In this document: positions 49,238 to 57,677 of the stretch, piece after piece | Numbering within the stretch: position 1 is the stretch's first letter | Layout of the letters: each line of letters opens with the position of its first letter | Source: Gammaproteobacteria bacterium | GTDB lineage: Bacteria; Pseudomonadota; Gammaproteobacteria; Pseudomonadales; Pseudohongiellaceae | Assembly: GCA_008081045.1 (NCBI GenBank) | Contig: VMDC01000003.1 | Location: 1-64,000 of the forward strand | Length of the DNA stretch: 64,000 nucleotides | Direction: 5' to 3' | The notes under the pieces: generated by a model | Databases searched by the model: none | Seen by the model: only the letters and a program-made list of their open reading frames with translations | Told to the model about the DNA's origin: nothing | Made by a program: the position numbers and the translations under genes

Positions 49238-50150
49238 GATTTTTCTCCCCGGCCGTAATTGGCCTGCCCAGTAGATCTGTTCTTCGGAAAAAACGATAGT
49301 AAACCGCGAAAATGACCCCCAATAGCAAGCCCGAAAGCAAGCCGCCTATATGAGCGGCGGTAGCGATTGAAGACGACGCAAAAATCTCCATAAGCACAAG
49401 CCCCACGACAAAAGCGATAAACATTTTGGTTGAAATCAACAGGCCCGAATTAGGCAGGCAATTGGAGAGGGTCCAGACGAAGCCGACCAGACCGTAAATC
49501 ACCCCGGACATACCCCCGAAATTGTTGTAACCCAACTGCCAATACTGAGCTGTATTCCCAACAAATGCCGTGGCAGCGACCAGCAAGGCAAAAGACCACC
49601 AGGGAATGATGCTTTCCAGCTGACGGCCAAAATACCAGAGCCACAACAAATTAAAGATCAGATGCAGCTCTCCAAAATGCAGCAGCATCGGCGTCAACGT
49701 TCTCAGCAAGAGACTGAAATTATCGATCTCTGCCAGAAGCCCGACCAGGCTGGCATTCTGCAGCAAAGGAAAAAACAGGTAGCGCACGCTGGCCGTGTTG
49801 CTGCCCATACCGCTGACCAACGCAACCCCGATACAAGCTATCATCAGCACCCAGGTCAGTGGGCAGCGTCGGAACGAAAAATAGGCGACGCGACTGATTC
49901 TTAGCAATTGATCCGAAGCTGATGTCACCGAGCTGTCAGCGACCCGCTCTCCTGCCTCAGAGTGGTGGAGCGCGGATTTAAGCCAATGTGCCAATTGTTG
50001 CTTAACCGCTTGCACGTCATGCTCGGAGTGCACCCAAATGGTTTGTTGACCTGATTCCTCAACAACCCGATGCGCGATTCCCGCAACCGTCAATCGTCGG
50101 CTGAACTGCGACAGGTTGAGCGCGATATCCACACTAACAGCTCTAATCAT
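49227..50150 (-). CDS. GlpG-type rhomboid serine protease
   Basis: This is an intramembrane serine protease of 307 residues. The N-terminal about 65 residues resemble the cytoplasmic GlpG domain, followed by a Ser/Gly linker and six membrane helices. The catalytic serine is in GGMSGVIYGLVGF, the histidine in AHIGGLLSGLLLG, and the conserved HFGELHLIFNLLWLWYFG block precedes them. It overlaps nadK by 8 bases and the YeaC gene by 11 bases. Confidence 0.9.
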   Translation of the reverse strand: MIRAVSVDIALNLSQFSRRLTVAGIAHRVVEESGQQTIWVHSEHDVQAVKQQLAHWLKSALHHSEAGERVADSSVTSASDQLLRISRVAYFSFRRCPLTWVLMIACIGVALVSGMGSNTASVRYLFFPLLQNASLVGLLAEIDNFSLLLRTLTPMLLHFGELHLIFNLLWLWYFGRQLESIIPWWSFALLVAATAFVGNTAQYWQLGYNNFGGMSGVIYGLVGFVWTLSNCLPNSGLLISTKMFIAFVVGLVLMEIFASSSIATAAHIGGLLSGLLLGVIFAVYYRFFRRTDLLGRPITAGEKNRDA

Positions 50151-51033
50151 CTGAGTTAGCCAGCCTGCTGCCCCAACCTAATTTACTCCTACAGGCCTGA
50201 TAAAAGGTGTGATTCAGTGGATGAATTAAGCGCAACGGAGATTGCTTTTTCGTGATGAGAATCTCTTTGTCTGCTTGAGTCGTATGACAGACCTCGCCGT
50301 CACAACTCACCAGCGGGAAGTGCGACGTGCGATTTGCCACTACCAGCTTGATTTCACTGTCGCCATCAATCACAACAGGGCGCGAACTGAGTGAATGGGG
50401 GTACATGGGCACCAGAACAATGGCGTTAAGGTCTGGGTGCATGATAGGCCCGCCCGCCGACAGGGCATACGCAGTTGAGCCGGTAGGCGTCGCAGCAATC
50501 AAGCCGTCAGATTCCTGTGAATACACAAAACGGTCATCGACAAACAGCTCAAATTCGATCATCTGAGCAGCCTGCCCGGGATGCAGAACCACATCATTCA
50601 GGGCAGACCCGAGCGCATACCGCTGGCCGTTTTTTAAGCAGGCAACATCAAGCAAAAACCGCTTCTCAACCGTGTAGTCACCGGCAAGAACCGCAGATAA
50701 CTGCTCCTCCAGTTCATCAGGGAGTACATCGGTTAGGAATCCCAGTTTGCCACGATTAATGCCTATTACCGGAACGTCATCCGGCACGACAAACTTTGCC
50801 ATCTTGAGCATACTGCCGTCGCCACCGACGACGATGACCAGATCGCAATCTGCTGACAGCGTCTCTTTCTCTAATATTTCACAGCCGGGAGCGACCACCA
50901 ATCCGGCTGTCGTGGCATCCGTAATAACGGTCACGCCAGAAGCTGACAAAAATCTGAAAAGCCGCACGCAGGTTTCCGCCACCCCCTTATGCCCGGGCCT
51001 TCCGACGATAGCAATCCTGTTAAATTCACTCAT
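50143..51033 (-). CDS. nadK: NAD kinase
   Basis: NadK phosphorylates NAD to NADP using ATP. The 296-residue protein has the phosphate-binding VVGGDGSMLKMAKF (residues about 70-83), ALNDVVLHPG near 142, and TPTGSTAYALSAGGPI near 180, all diagnostic for the family. It heads the overlapping cluster with the rhomboid, YeaC and DUF2797 genes. No terminator is obvious in the 134 bases upstream of its start. Confidence 0.96.
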   Translation of the reverse strand: MSEFNRIAIVGRPGHKGVAETCVRLFRFLSASGVTVITDATTAGLVVAPGCEILEKETLSADCDLVIVVGGDGSMLKMAKFVVPDDVPVIGINRGKLGFLTDVLPDELEEQLSAVLAGDYTVEKRFLLDVACLKNGQRYALGSALNDVVLHPGQAAQMIEFELFVDDRFVYSQESDGLIAATPTGSTAYALSAGGPIMHPDLNAIVLVPMYPHSLSSRPVVIDGDSEIKLVVANRTSHFPLVSCDGEVCHTTQADKEILITKKQSPLRLIHPLNHTFYQACRSKLGWGSRLANSDD

Positions 51034-51167
51034 AGCAGATAGTACGTCTACCGGTTATCCCCCGATTATAGCATGTTCAGCAGCCGCTCAGGCTTCGCCC
51101 CCTGCTTGAGATCTGCCTATGTTGCGGACTCAGCAATAATCAATCGATTGACAGCAAGTCCAGGCAG

Positions 51168-52067
51168 TCAGGGCATTTCATCAGGAAACAGTCCGCCAGA
51201 ATGAATCAGTATGACTTCTGTGTCCTCTTGAAGCTGTCCTGATTGCAGCTCCCGATTCAGCCACCAGAACAGTTTCCCTGTATATACCGGTTCAAGCGGC
51301 ATATCGTGAAGGCTTGAATACTTAGCAACAAAATCGCGAAGCTCTGGGCTGGTTTTGGCGTAGCCACCAAAATGGCAGTCATCAATCGTCCGCCATCGAA
51401 TGCCGCTGGAACCCGCGTCATTGTCCAGCCAGGAGGACACGGCGTCTGCCATCACGCCCGGCGCATTGATGACGGAAATTCCGACCACCTCTATGCCCGT
51501 AGCACTCCGCATTGTCAGCCCCCTGATCAGGCCGGCCATGGTCGAGCCGGTTCCGCAAGCCAGGGCGACCACGCGTTTTTTAGCCGAGCTTCCCCACCTC
51601 AGAAAGTCTGTGATTTCCTCACATCCTCTCACGCCGAGTGCATTACTTCCGCCCTCCGGGATGCAGTAGAAATCACCATAGGTTGCGCGCAACCCAGACA
51701 GGATCTGTTCGGATTCCTTGTGCTGATAGTCCGCCCGGGTCATTGCATGCAGGCGCATACCGCAGCGCAACGCGAAACTCAGCCTTGGATTTAAAGGTTC
51801 AATCAACTCGCCGCGCACTACTCCGATGGTTTCGACACCGAGACGTTGGCCTGCAGCCGCGACAGCCACCAGGTGATTGGAATACGCACCGCCGAATGTC
51901 AGCAGACGAGCGTGTCCTCCAGCTTGAAGGTTTAAAAGATTGTGCTTGAGCTTAAAGCCTTTGTTCCCGGTGACGTAGGGATCGATTTCATCAAGGCGCA
52001 GCACAGAAACGGTAGCCGCGCCAGGGGAGGTGTGGAGTCGCTGAAGACGGGGCTGCGGATTATCCAC
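51168..52067 (-). CDS. D-cysteine desulfhydrase / ACC deaminase family enzyme
   Basis: This is a PLP-dependent fold-type II enzyme of 299 residues. The PLP-binding lysine is in GNKGFKLKHNLL and the substrate-binding GGAYSNHLVAVAAAGQRLG follows; GCEEITDFL and ACGTGSTMAGLIRGL bind the cofactor phosphate. Family members include D-cysteine desulfhydrase and 1-aminocyclopropane-1-carboxylate deaminase; the sequence alone does not decide between them. It begins 36 bases downstream of tRNA-Asp on the same strand. Confidence 0.85.
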   Translation of the reverse strand: MDNPQPRLQRLHTSPGAATVSVLRLDEIDPYVTGNKGFKLKHNLLNLQAGGHARLLTFGGAYSNHLVAVAAAGQRLGVETIGVVRGELIEPLNPRLSFALRCGMRLHAMTRADYQHKESEQILSGLRATYGDFYCIPEGGSNALGVRGCEEITDFLRWGSSAKKRVVALACGTGSTMAGLIRGLTMRSATGIEVVGISVINAPGVMADAVSSWLDNDAGSSGIRWRTIDDCHFGGYAKTSPELRDFVAKYSSLHDMPLEPVYTGKLFWWLNRELQSGQLQEDTEVILIHSGGLFPDEMP

Positions 52068-52103
52068 AGGTGCGGACCACCTGGAGAAACGTTGCGAAAT
52101 AAA

Positions 52104-52180
52104 TGGCGGACCGGACGGGACTCGAACCCGCGACCTCCGGCGTGACAGGCCGGCATTCTAACCAGCTGAACTACCGGTCC
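52104..52180 (-). tRNA. tRNA-Asp (GTC anticodon)
   Basis: The reverse strand forms a 77-base cloverleaf with acceptor GGACCGG/CCGGTCC, anticodon GTC in the loop CTGTCAC, T-loop GTTCGAGTC, discriminator G and encoded CCA. It is close to E. coli tRNA-Asp and lies 29 bases downstream of tRNA-Val. Confidence 0.97.
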
Positions 52181-52209
52181 GCGACATGCATCCGATCAGC
52201 GGATGCGAT

Positions 52210-52285
52210 TGGTGGGTGGTGCAGGGATCGAACCTGCGACCCTCGCCTTGTAAGGGCGATGCTCTCCCAGCTGAGCTAACCACCC
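52210..52285 (-). tRNA. tRNA-Val (TAC anticodon)
   Basis: The reverse strand forms a 76-base cloverleaf with acceptor GGGTGGT/ACCACCC, anticodon TAC in the loop CTTACAA, T-loop GTTCGATCC and encoded CCA. It is the upstream member of the Val-Asp tRNA pair. Confidence 0.97.
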
Positions 52286-52313
52286 GTCACAGGAGACAGC
52301 GAATTGTACCGAC

Positions 52314-52439
52314 TTAACCCCCCATGTCAATAAAACTGAACACCAGCATAGTCACTGCAATACTCAGATACGTAGGCAGACGCTTGCCTTCCGCGAGCCA
52401 GCGGGTAAGAGGTTTGAAGCGTGTACGCATGGACATCAT
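52314..52439 (-). CDS. Possible 41-residue single-pass membrane peptide
   Basis: A reading of 41 residues starts at ATG 52439 (two further in-frame ATGs follow within 12 bases) and ends in TAA at 52314. The first 22 residues are basic (RTRFKPLTRW, EGKR), followed by one hydrophobic segment, TYLSIAVTMLVFSFI, and the end DMGG. This is the positive-inside layout of a small membrane protein. No strong ribosome site precedes it and no homologue is known to me. It is divergent from queD and lies 28 bases upstream of tRNA-Val. Confidence 0.33.
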   Translation of the reverse strand: MMSMRTRFKPLTRWLAEGKRLPTYLSIAVTMLVFSFIDMGG

Positions 52440-52558
52440 GTCACTGTCAGTACAAACAGAAAAAGGTCTATCCAGTATAAATCAACGACTCTGTACTTAG
52501 TATCTGCAGACTTGTAACATTTGCGGCCTTTTTACCGCCGTCAGTTAGGATTCAAGCT

Positions 52559-52915
52559 ATGGAGATCTTTAAGGAATTCACGTTTGAAGCGGCTCACCGC
52601 CTGCCAAACGTGCCAGCGGAGCACAAGTGCGCCCGCCTGCACGGGCATTCCTTCGCCGTCCGTATTTCAGTTGCCGGGGAAGTGGGCAGCGAAACTGGCT
52701 GGGTCATGGACTTCTCAGAGATTGGGGCGGCCTTCGGTCCTGTGCGCAAACGCCTGGACCATTACTACCTTAATGAGATTAAAGGCCTGGAAAACCCCAC
52801 CAGTGAAAACCTGGCCCGCTGGATTTGGGACCGGTTGCAGCCCGCACTGCCACAGCTATCTGCCGTCGAAATCCGGGAAACCTGCACCTCTGGCTGTATC
52901 TATCGGGGCAACTGA
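52559..52915 (+). CDS. queD: 6-carboxytetrahydropterin synthase QueD
   Basis: QueD converts 7,8-dihydroneopterin triphosphate, made by FolE (4829), to 6-carboxy-5,6,7,8-tetrahydropterin in queuosine synthesis. The 118-residue protein has the zinc ligands H13, H28 and H30 and the catalytic C24 in [13 protein letters not shown], plus the C-terminal [13 protein letters not shown] typical of QueD. An AGGA site precedes the ATG by about 8 bases. No other queuosine gene is in the window. Confidence 0.95.
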   Translation: MEIFKEFTFEAAHRLPNVPAEHKCARLHGHSFAVRISVAGEVGSETGWVMDFSEIGAAFGPVRKRLDHYYLNEIKGLENPTSENLARWIWDRLQPALPQLSAVEIRETCTSGCIYRGN

Positions 52916-52945
52916 GCTAACGCTTAAGCAGATCTCACTCAAGAC

Positions 52946-54181
52946 TCACTTTAACCAGCTGGCGGGCTCCACCTGCTCATCAGTCAGACTGCTCGGTTCG
53001 GGCGTCAGGCCCTTCGTGATCAGCTGCTTGCTGGCCATGAATTCCTTCGGTCTGCCCACGCAGTCTGCCGCAATGAGCTTGTCATCACGCAGATAAAAGA
53101 CACAGAACCCCTCATTTTCCAGGCTTGCAGAATCTCCGCGGGTGAGGGTCCGGTCATAATGGCGGTTTATCCCCACCATCTGTAGCTTGATGTCGTACTG
53201 ATCTGACCAGAACCAAGGCACCAAATCGTACACCGACTGCTTACCCAGCATATTGCCGGCGACAACCCTGGCCTGATCGTTGGCGTTTTGCACCGACTCC
53301 AGGCGTGTTAGACCCCCGCTAAAACGGTTCGGATGACGGGTGCAGTCGCCAGCGGCAAAAATGTCGGAATCGCTGGTCATACCGGTCTCACTGACCAAAA
53401 TCCCGTCGTCTGTCTCCAGATCTGCCGACTCTGCCAGAGTCGTCTCAGGCAGCACGCCTATACCGACAAGAATAAGATCCGCGGCGTAATGCTCGCCGTC
53501 TCCACACTCAACGCTCAGAGCTTGTGTTTCATCCTCGCCACCAGTGATGCAGGTTACAGAACATCCGGTTTTTACGGAGACACCGTGCATGGCATGCAAT
53601 GTCGTGAGGTATGAAGACAACGTTTCGCTGGTAACTCGCTCAAGAACCCGATCAGCCATTTCAAGCACCGTGACTTCCAGCCCCAGCTTTTGCAATACGG
53701 CGGCCGCCTCCAGGCCAATATAACCTCCCCCGATAATGACAGCCCGACTGCCGGACTTCGCCAGGCGCTGAAGCCGGAGCGCATCTTCTGCATTCCTCAG
53801 GTAGAGAATTCGGTCGGACTGGGGCGCTCCGGGAAACTCCCTGACCCTGGCACCGGTACACAGCGCCAGCTTGTCATAGAGCAGAGTACGCCCGCAGTCC
53901 AGGTCTACTGTCCGTGCGTCTCTGTCGATCTTTGTCGCAACAGCACCGAGAATCAACTCAATTTTATTATCCGCATACACCTTCTCAGGCCGCAGACGAA
54001 TGCCATCAAGAGTTTTAGTCCCCGAGAGCAAGTCCTTGGACAACGGTGGCCGGTGGTACGGCAATTGTGTTTCAGCACCTACCAGCTGTATCGGGCCCTG
54101 CCAGCCCTCTTTTCTCAACTGTAGAGCAAGCGAGACCCCTGCGTGGCTCGCTCCAACAATAACCTGCGCGTGTTCAGTCAT
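52946..54181 (-). CDS. FAD-dependent ferredoxin/rubredoxin reductase-type oxidoreductase
   Basis: The 411-residue flavoprotein resembles NAD(P)H-dependent ferredoxin/rubredoxin reductases. FAD binding is at VIVGASHAGVSLALQL (N-terminus), NAD(P)H binding at AVIIGGGYIGLEAAAVL, and the FAD-ribityl motif in DIFAAGDCTRHPN. The C-terminal reductase domain contains VPWFWSDQYDIKLQMVG, typical of dioxygenase-type ferredoxin reductases. The partner ferredoxin and substrate are not apparent nearby. The start is taken at the ATG 54179-54181, with GGA 8 bases upstream; a GTG at 54193 is possible. Confidence 0.88.
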   Translation of the reverse strand: MTEHAQVIVGASHAGVSLALQLRKEGWQGPIQLVGAETQLPYHRPPLSKDLLSGTKTLDGIRLRPEKVYADNKIELILGAVATKIDRDARTVDLDCGRTLLYDKLALCTGARVREFPGAPQSDRILYLRNAEDALRLQRLAKSGSRAVIIGGGYIGLEAAAVLQKLGLEVTVLEMADRVLERVTSETLSSYLTTLHAMHGVSVKTGCSVTCITGGEDETQALSVECGDGEHYAADLILVGIGVLPETTLAESADLETDDGILVSETGMTSDSDIFAAGDCTRHPNRFSGGLTRLESVQNANDQARVVAGNMLGKQSVYDLVPWFWSDQYDIKLQMVGINRHYDRTLTRGDSASLENEGFCVFYLRDDKLIAADCVGRPKEFMASKQLITKGLTPEPSSLTDEQVEPASWLK

Positions 54182-54201
54182 AATGTTTTCCACTGTAAAG
54201 T

Positions 54202-54906
54202 CTACGGGGGCAATTGCCAGTTAACCGCTGGTTTCCCGTGAGACTGCAAATAGGTATTCGCCTGCGAGAAGTGCCTGTTGCCAAAAAAACCTCTACCGGC
54301 AGAAAGCGGCGAAGGGTGGACAGACTGCAGCACCAAATGTCGGTTCCGATCAACTATTGCACCCTTTTTCTGGGCATAGCTTCCCCAGAGCAAAAACACC
54401 AGGGCCTCTTTGTGCTGGCTCAGCAAGGCCACGATCCGGTCGGTGAAGCGCTCCCAGCCTTTACCCTGATGAGAGCCGGCCTGATTGGCGCGTACCGTCA
54501 ACACTGAATTCAGCAGAAGAACGCCCTGTTGTGCCCAGGCCTGCAAAAACCCGTGTCCCGGTGGATCAAAACCCATATCCGTTTCCAATTCACGATAGAT
54601 GTTACGCAGGGACGGAGGTACCGGCACTCCGGGCTTCACCGAAAAACACAATCCGTGGGCCTGTCCCTCACCGTGATAAGGATCCTGACCGAGAATCACG
54701 ATCTTGACATCGTCAAATGGGGTGCTGTTCAGAGCATTGAACATATCGCTGCCCGGAGGATACACCTGTCGGCCACTCTGCTTTTCTTCCCTGAGAAAAA
54801 CCCGCAGCTGGCGCATGTAGTCACTGTCAAATTCTTCTCGCAGCAGTTTCAGCCAGGACGCTTCCAGCTCCACGGGGCGCTTCTGAGCGGCTGCCTCAGT
54901 ACTCAT
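54202..54906 (-). CDS. ung: Uracil-DNA glycosylase
   Basis: Ung removes uracil from DNA. The 234-residue protein (ATG at 54904-54906) has the catalytic [18 protein letters not shown], the uracil-contacting [10 protein letters not shown] and the [11 protein letters not shown] motif with the second catalytic histidine. A start at 54942 would add 12 residues and is less likely. Its start overlaps the end of lysS by 11 bases, so it is probably the last gene of prfB-lysS-ung. Confidence 0.96.
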   Translation of the reverse strand: MSTEAAAQKRPVELEASWLKLLREEFDSDYMRQLRVFLREEKQSGRQVYPPGSDMFNALNSTPFDDVKIVILGQDPYHGEGQAHGLCFSVKPGVPVPPSLRNIYRELETDMGFDPPGHGFLQAWAQQGVLLLNSVLTVRANQAGSHQGKGWERFTDRIVALLSQHKEALVFLLWGSYAQKKGAIVDRNRHLVLQSVHPSPLSAGRGFFGNRHFSQANTYLQSHGKPAVNWQLPP

Positions 54907-56404
54907 CTTGCCGAGGGCGCATATGCGGAAACAGCAAAACATCCTTTATCGAGGCGGAATTGGTAAATAGCATGACCAGTCGGTCAATACCTATCCCTTC
55001 ACCTGCGGTTGGCGGCATACCGTACTCAAGCGCGTTAATATAGTCCTCATCAAAATGCATGGCTTCCTGATCGCCGGCATCTTTTTGGGCAACCTGCGCA
55101 TGAAACCGCGCCGCCTGGTCCTCCGGATCATTGAGCTCAGAAAAACCATTCGCCAGCTCGCGGCCGCCAATAATCAGTTCAAAGCGGTCGGTTACTTCTG
55201 GATTACTTTCATTCCGGCGGGCCAGCGGCGACACCTCAATCGGATACTCGGTTATAAAAGTGGGCTGCTCCAACAACTCTTCAACCTGCTGCTCAAAGAT
55301 CTCCATCAGGATTTTCCCCTTGGGCCAGCTTTCGTCAAATGAGACTCCGAGCCGCCTGGCTTCTCCCATGAGCGATTTCACATCGTCCAGATCTACAGAA
55401 TCATTCAGCTGACAATAGGTGCTGACAGCCTCTTTTACCGTCAAGCGCGCAAAAGGCACAGCGAAATCGAACTCCATGCCCTGATAATTCACTGAAGAGG
55501 AGCCAAGCACCTCATGAGCGATTGAACGGAACAGGTCCTCCGTCAGGTCCATCAGATCATCATAGCGCGCATAAGCCCAATAGAACTCAAGCATGGTAAA
55601 TTCCGGATTGTGGCGCGTCGACAAACCTTCATTACGGAAATTCCGATTCAGCTCAAATACTTTTTCATATCCGCCAACAGTCAGACGTTTCAGAAAAAGC
55701 TCAGGCGCGACTCGCAGATACATGTCCTGATCGAGCGCATTATGATGGGTAATGAATGGCCTTGCCGTTGCTCCTCCGGGTATCACCTGCATCATGGGAG
55801 TTTCAACCTCCATGAAACCACGGTCGTGAAAATAATCGCGAATGCATTTCACGATCTTGGAACGGGTGGCAAAAATTTGGCGTGACGCATCGTTAGCAAT
55901 GAGATCAACATAGCGCTGACGATATCGAGTTTCTGTGTCACTTAACCCCTTATGCTTGTCGGGTAGCGGCCGTAGCGCCTTAGTCAGCAGCCGGAATCCT
56001 GACACGCGCACCGTCAACTCCCCTTTCTGCGTCTTGAAAAGCTCACCCTCAGCACCGACGATGTCCCCGAGGTCAAGCGCTTTCAGTTCGGCCGCCTGTA
56101 CCTCATCAAAGGTCTTGTTGTTCATATACAGCTGCATCTGGCCATACCCATCCTGCAGAACAACAAAAGGGCCTCTCGTCCGGATGATCCGTCCCGCCAC
56201 AGACACCCGCCGGGCCGCAGCCTGCAATTCCTGCGCATCTTGGTGCCCATAGTCGCGATGTATGTTTTCAGACAGATCTGTTCGATCGAAGTCATTAGGG
56301 AATGCTTCTCGCCGCTGCCGAATCTGATGTAGCTTTTCACGCCGCTGCGCGATCAGCTTATTCTCATCTTCCGGGGCCTGATTCGTCTGATCTTTGTCTG
56401 TCAT
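54896..56404 (-). CDS. lysS: Lysyl-tRNA synthetase (class II)
   Basis: LysRS charges tRNA-Lys. The 502-residue class II enzyme has the OB-fold anticodon domain ([21 protein letters not shown]), motif 2 at [19 protein letters not shown] and motif 3 at [13 protein letters not shown]. The start is taken at the ATG 56402-56404, 18 bases after the prfB stop; a TTG at 56425 overlapping prfB would add 7 residues. The prfB-lysS order is conserved in E. coli and many bacteria. Confidence 0.96.
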   Translation of the reverse strand: MTDKDQTNQAPEDENKLIAQRREKLHQIRQRREAFPNDFDRTDLSENIHRDYGHQDAQELQAAARRVSVAGRIIRTRGPFVVLQDGYGQMQLYMNNKTFDEVQAAELKALDLGDIVGAEGELFKTQKGELTVRVSGFRLLTKALRPLPDKHKGLSDTETRYRQRYVDLIANDASRQIFATRSKIVKCIRDYFHDRGFMEVETPMMQVIPGGATARPFITHHNALDQDMYLRVAPELFLKRLTVGGYEKVFELNRNFRNEGLSTRHNPEFTMLEFYWAYARYDDLMDLTEDLFRSIAHEVLGSSSVNYQGMEFDFAVPFARLTVKEAVSTYCQLNDSVDLDDVKSLMGEARRLGVSFDESWPKGKILMEIFEQQVEELLEQPTFITEYPIEVSPLARRNESNPEVTDRFELIIGGRELANGFSELNDPEDQAARFHAQVAQKDAGDQEAMHFDEDYINALEYGMPPTAGEGIGIDRLVMLFTNSASIKDVLLFPHMRPRQDEY

Positions 56405-56421
56405 TGTTCTGTCCGTTACGC

Positions 56422-57517
56422 TCAAAGCCCCATTTTCAGACTGGCTTCGATAAATTTATCCAAATCACCATCTAACACGGCACCCGTGTTGGCGACCTCA
56501 ATGTTCGTTCTCAGATCCTTTATCCTGGAGGCGTCAAGGACATAGGAGCGAATCTGACTCCCCCAGCCGATGTCTGCCTTGGATTCTTCAATCGACTGCA
56601 TTTCTTCTTTACGCTTAATCTCTTCGAGTTCATAGAGTTTGGCTTTCAGCTGCTTGATAGCCATGTCCTTGTTTTTGTGCTGTGAGCGCTGATTCTGACA
56701 CTGCACCACAATCCCGCTCGGCTCATGCGTCAACCTCACCGCTGAGTCGGTTTTGTTTACATGCTGACCACCGGCGCCACTCGAGCGATAGGTATCGACC
56801 CGAACGTCCCCCATATCCAAGTCCACCTCGATGTCATCGGCTATCTCAGGGGAAAGAAAAACCGATGCGAAAGATGTATGGCGTCGGTTCCCGGAGTCAA
56901 AAGGTGATTTCCTAACCAGACGGTGCACGCCGGTTTCGGTGCGCAGCCATCCAAATGCGAACTCTCCCTGAATGTGCAGGGTCGCACTTTTGATACCGGC
57001 GACCTCTCCCCCGGAAACCTCGACGAGCTCAGCTTTAAACCCTTTCGCTTCGCTCCAGCGTAAATACATGCGCAGGAGCATCTCTGCCCAGTCCTGCGCT
57101 TCCGTTCCCCCTGAACCCGCCTGAATATCAAGGTAAGCATTCGCACTGTCCATCGAACCCGAGAACATTCTGCGGAACTCAAGTTCAGCCAGGGATTGCT
57201 CAAGCTTCACTAAATCAGATTCAGCCTCCTGCAGAAGGTCGTCATCTGACTCTTCCTGAGCAAGGAGAAAAAGCTCTTCGGTGTCGGAGATTCCCGAGTA
57301 AAGTTGGTCGATTGTGCTGACCACCCGGTCCAACTCAGCCTTCTCTTTGCCCAACGCCTGCGCGTAATCAGGGCGCTCCCAAACCGATGCTTCGCCCAGT
57401 TCCAGTTCGACTTCTGCAAGACGGTCTTTCTTCAGTTCGTAGTCAAAGATACCCCCTTAGACTACCGGTTCGCACTGCGATTTCCTTCAAACTGGCAAGC
57501 TGACTGTTGATCTCCAC
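56422..57517 (-). CDS. prfB: Peptide chain release factor 2, programmed frameshift
   Basis: RF2 ends translation at UGA and UAA codons. The gene is in two frames: a GTG start at 57515-57517 reads 24 codons ([11 protein letters not shown] start, SLRGYL end), meets TGA at 57443-57445, and continues after a +1 shift with [12 protein letters not shown] to the stop at 56422, giving 364 residues, one less than E. coli RF2. The stop-codon-reading motif [13 protein letters not shown] and the GGQ catalytic motif in [15 protein letters not shown] are present. An AGGAG site precedes the GTG by about 8 bases. Confidence 0.97.
57442..57457 (-). promoter_or_regulatory. prfB programmed +1 frameshift signal
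   Basis: The minus strand reads AGGGGG TAT CTT TGA C, the same arrangement as the E. coli RF2 frameshift site: an internal Shine-Dalgarno (57452-57457), a 3-base spacer, the slippery CTT (57446-57448), the in-frame UGA (57443-57445) and a following C. Low RF2 activity slows termination at UGA and favours the +1 shift, so RF2 regulates its own production. Confidence 0.96.
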
Positions 57518-57677
57518 TCTGACACTCCTGAACCTGTCGAAACCGCGCATTTTACCTGAAACTATCCCCGACACCAGCGACCGACGGATCGTTGAGTCAA
57601 GCGAGCAGGCCGAAATCCCAGTATCATGGTTACCTTTTTAAACTGTCAGGCGAATTTCGATTCAGCCTGATCGGAAT

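Noticed and set aside
50593..50622. Aspartate in the NadK motif ALNDVVLHPG where E. coli has glutamate
   Set aside because: The conservative N-D form is, as far as I recall, seen in Pseudomonas-type NadK, so it is not unusual.
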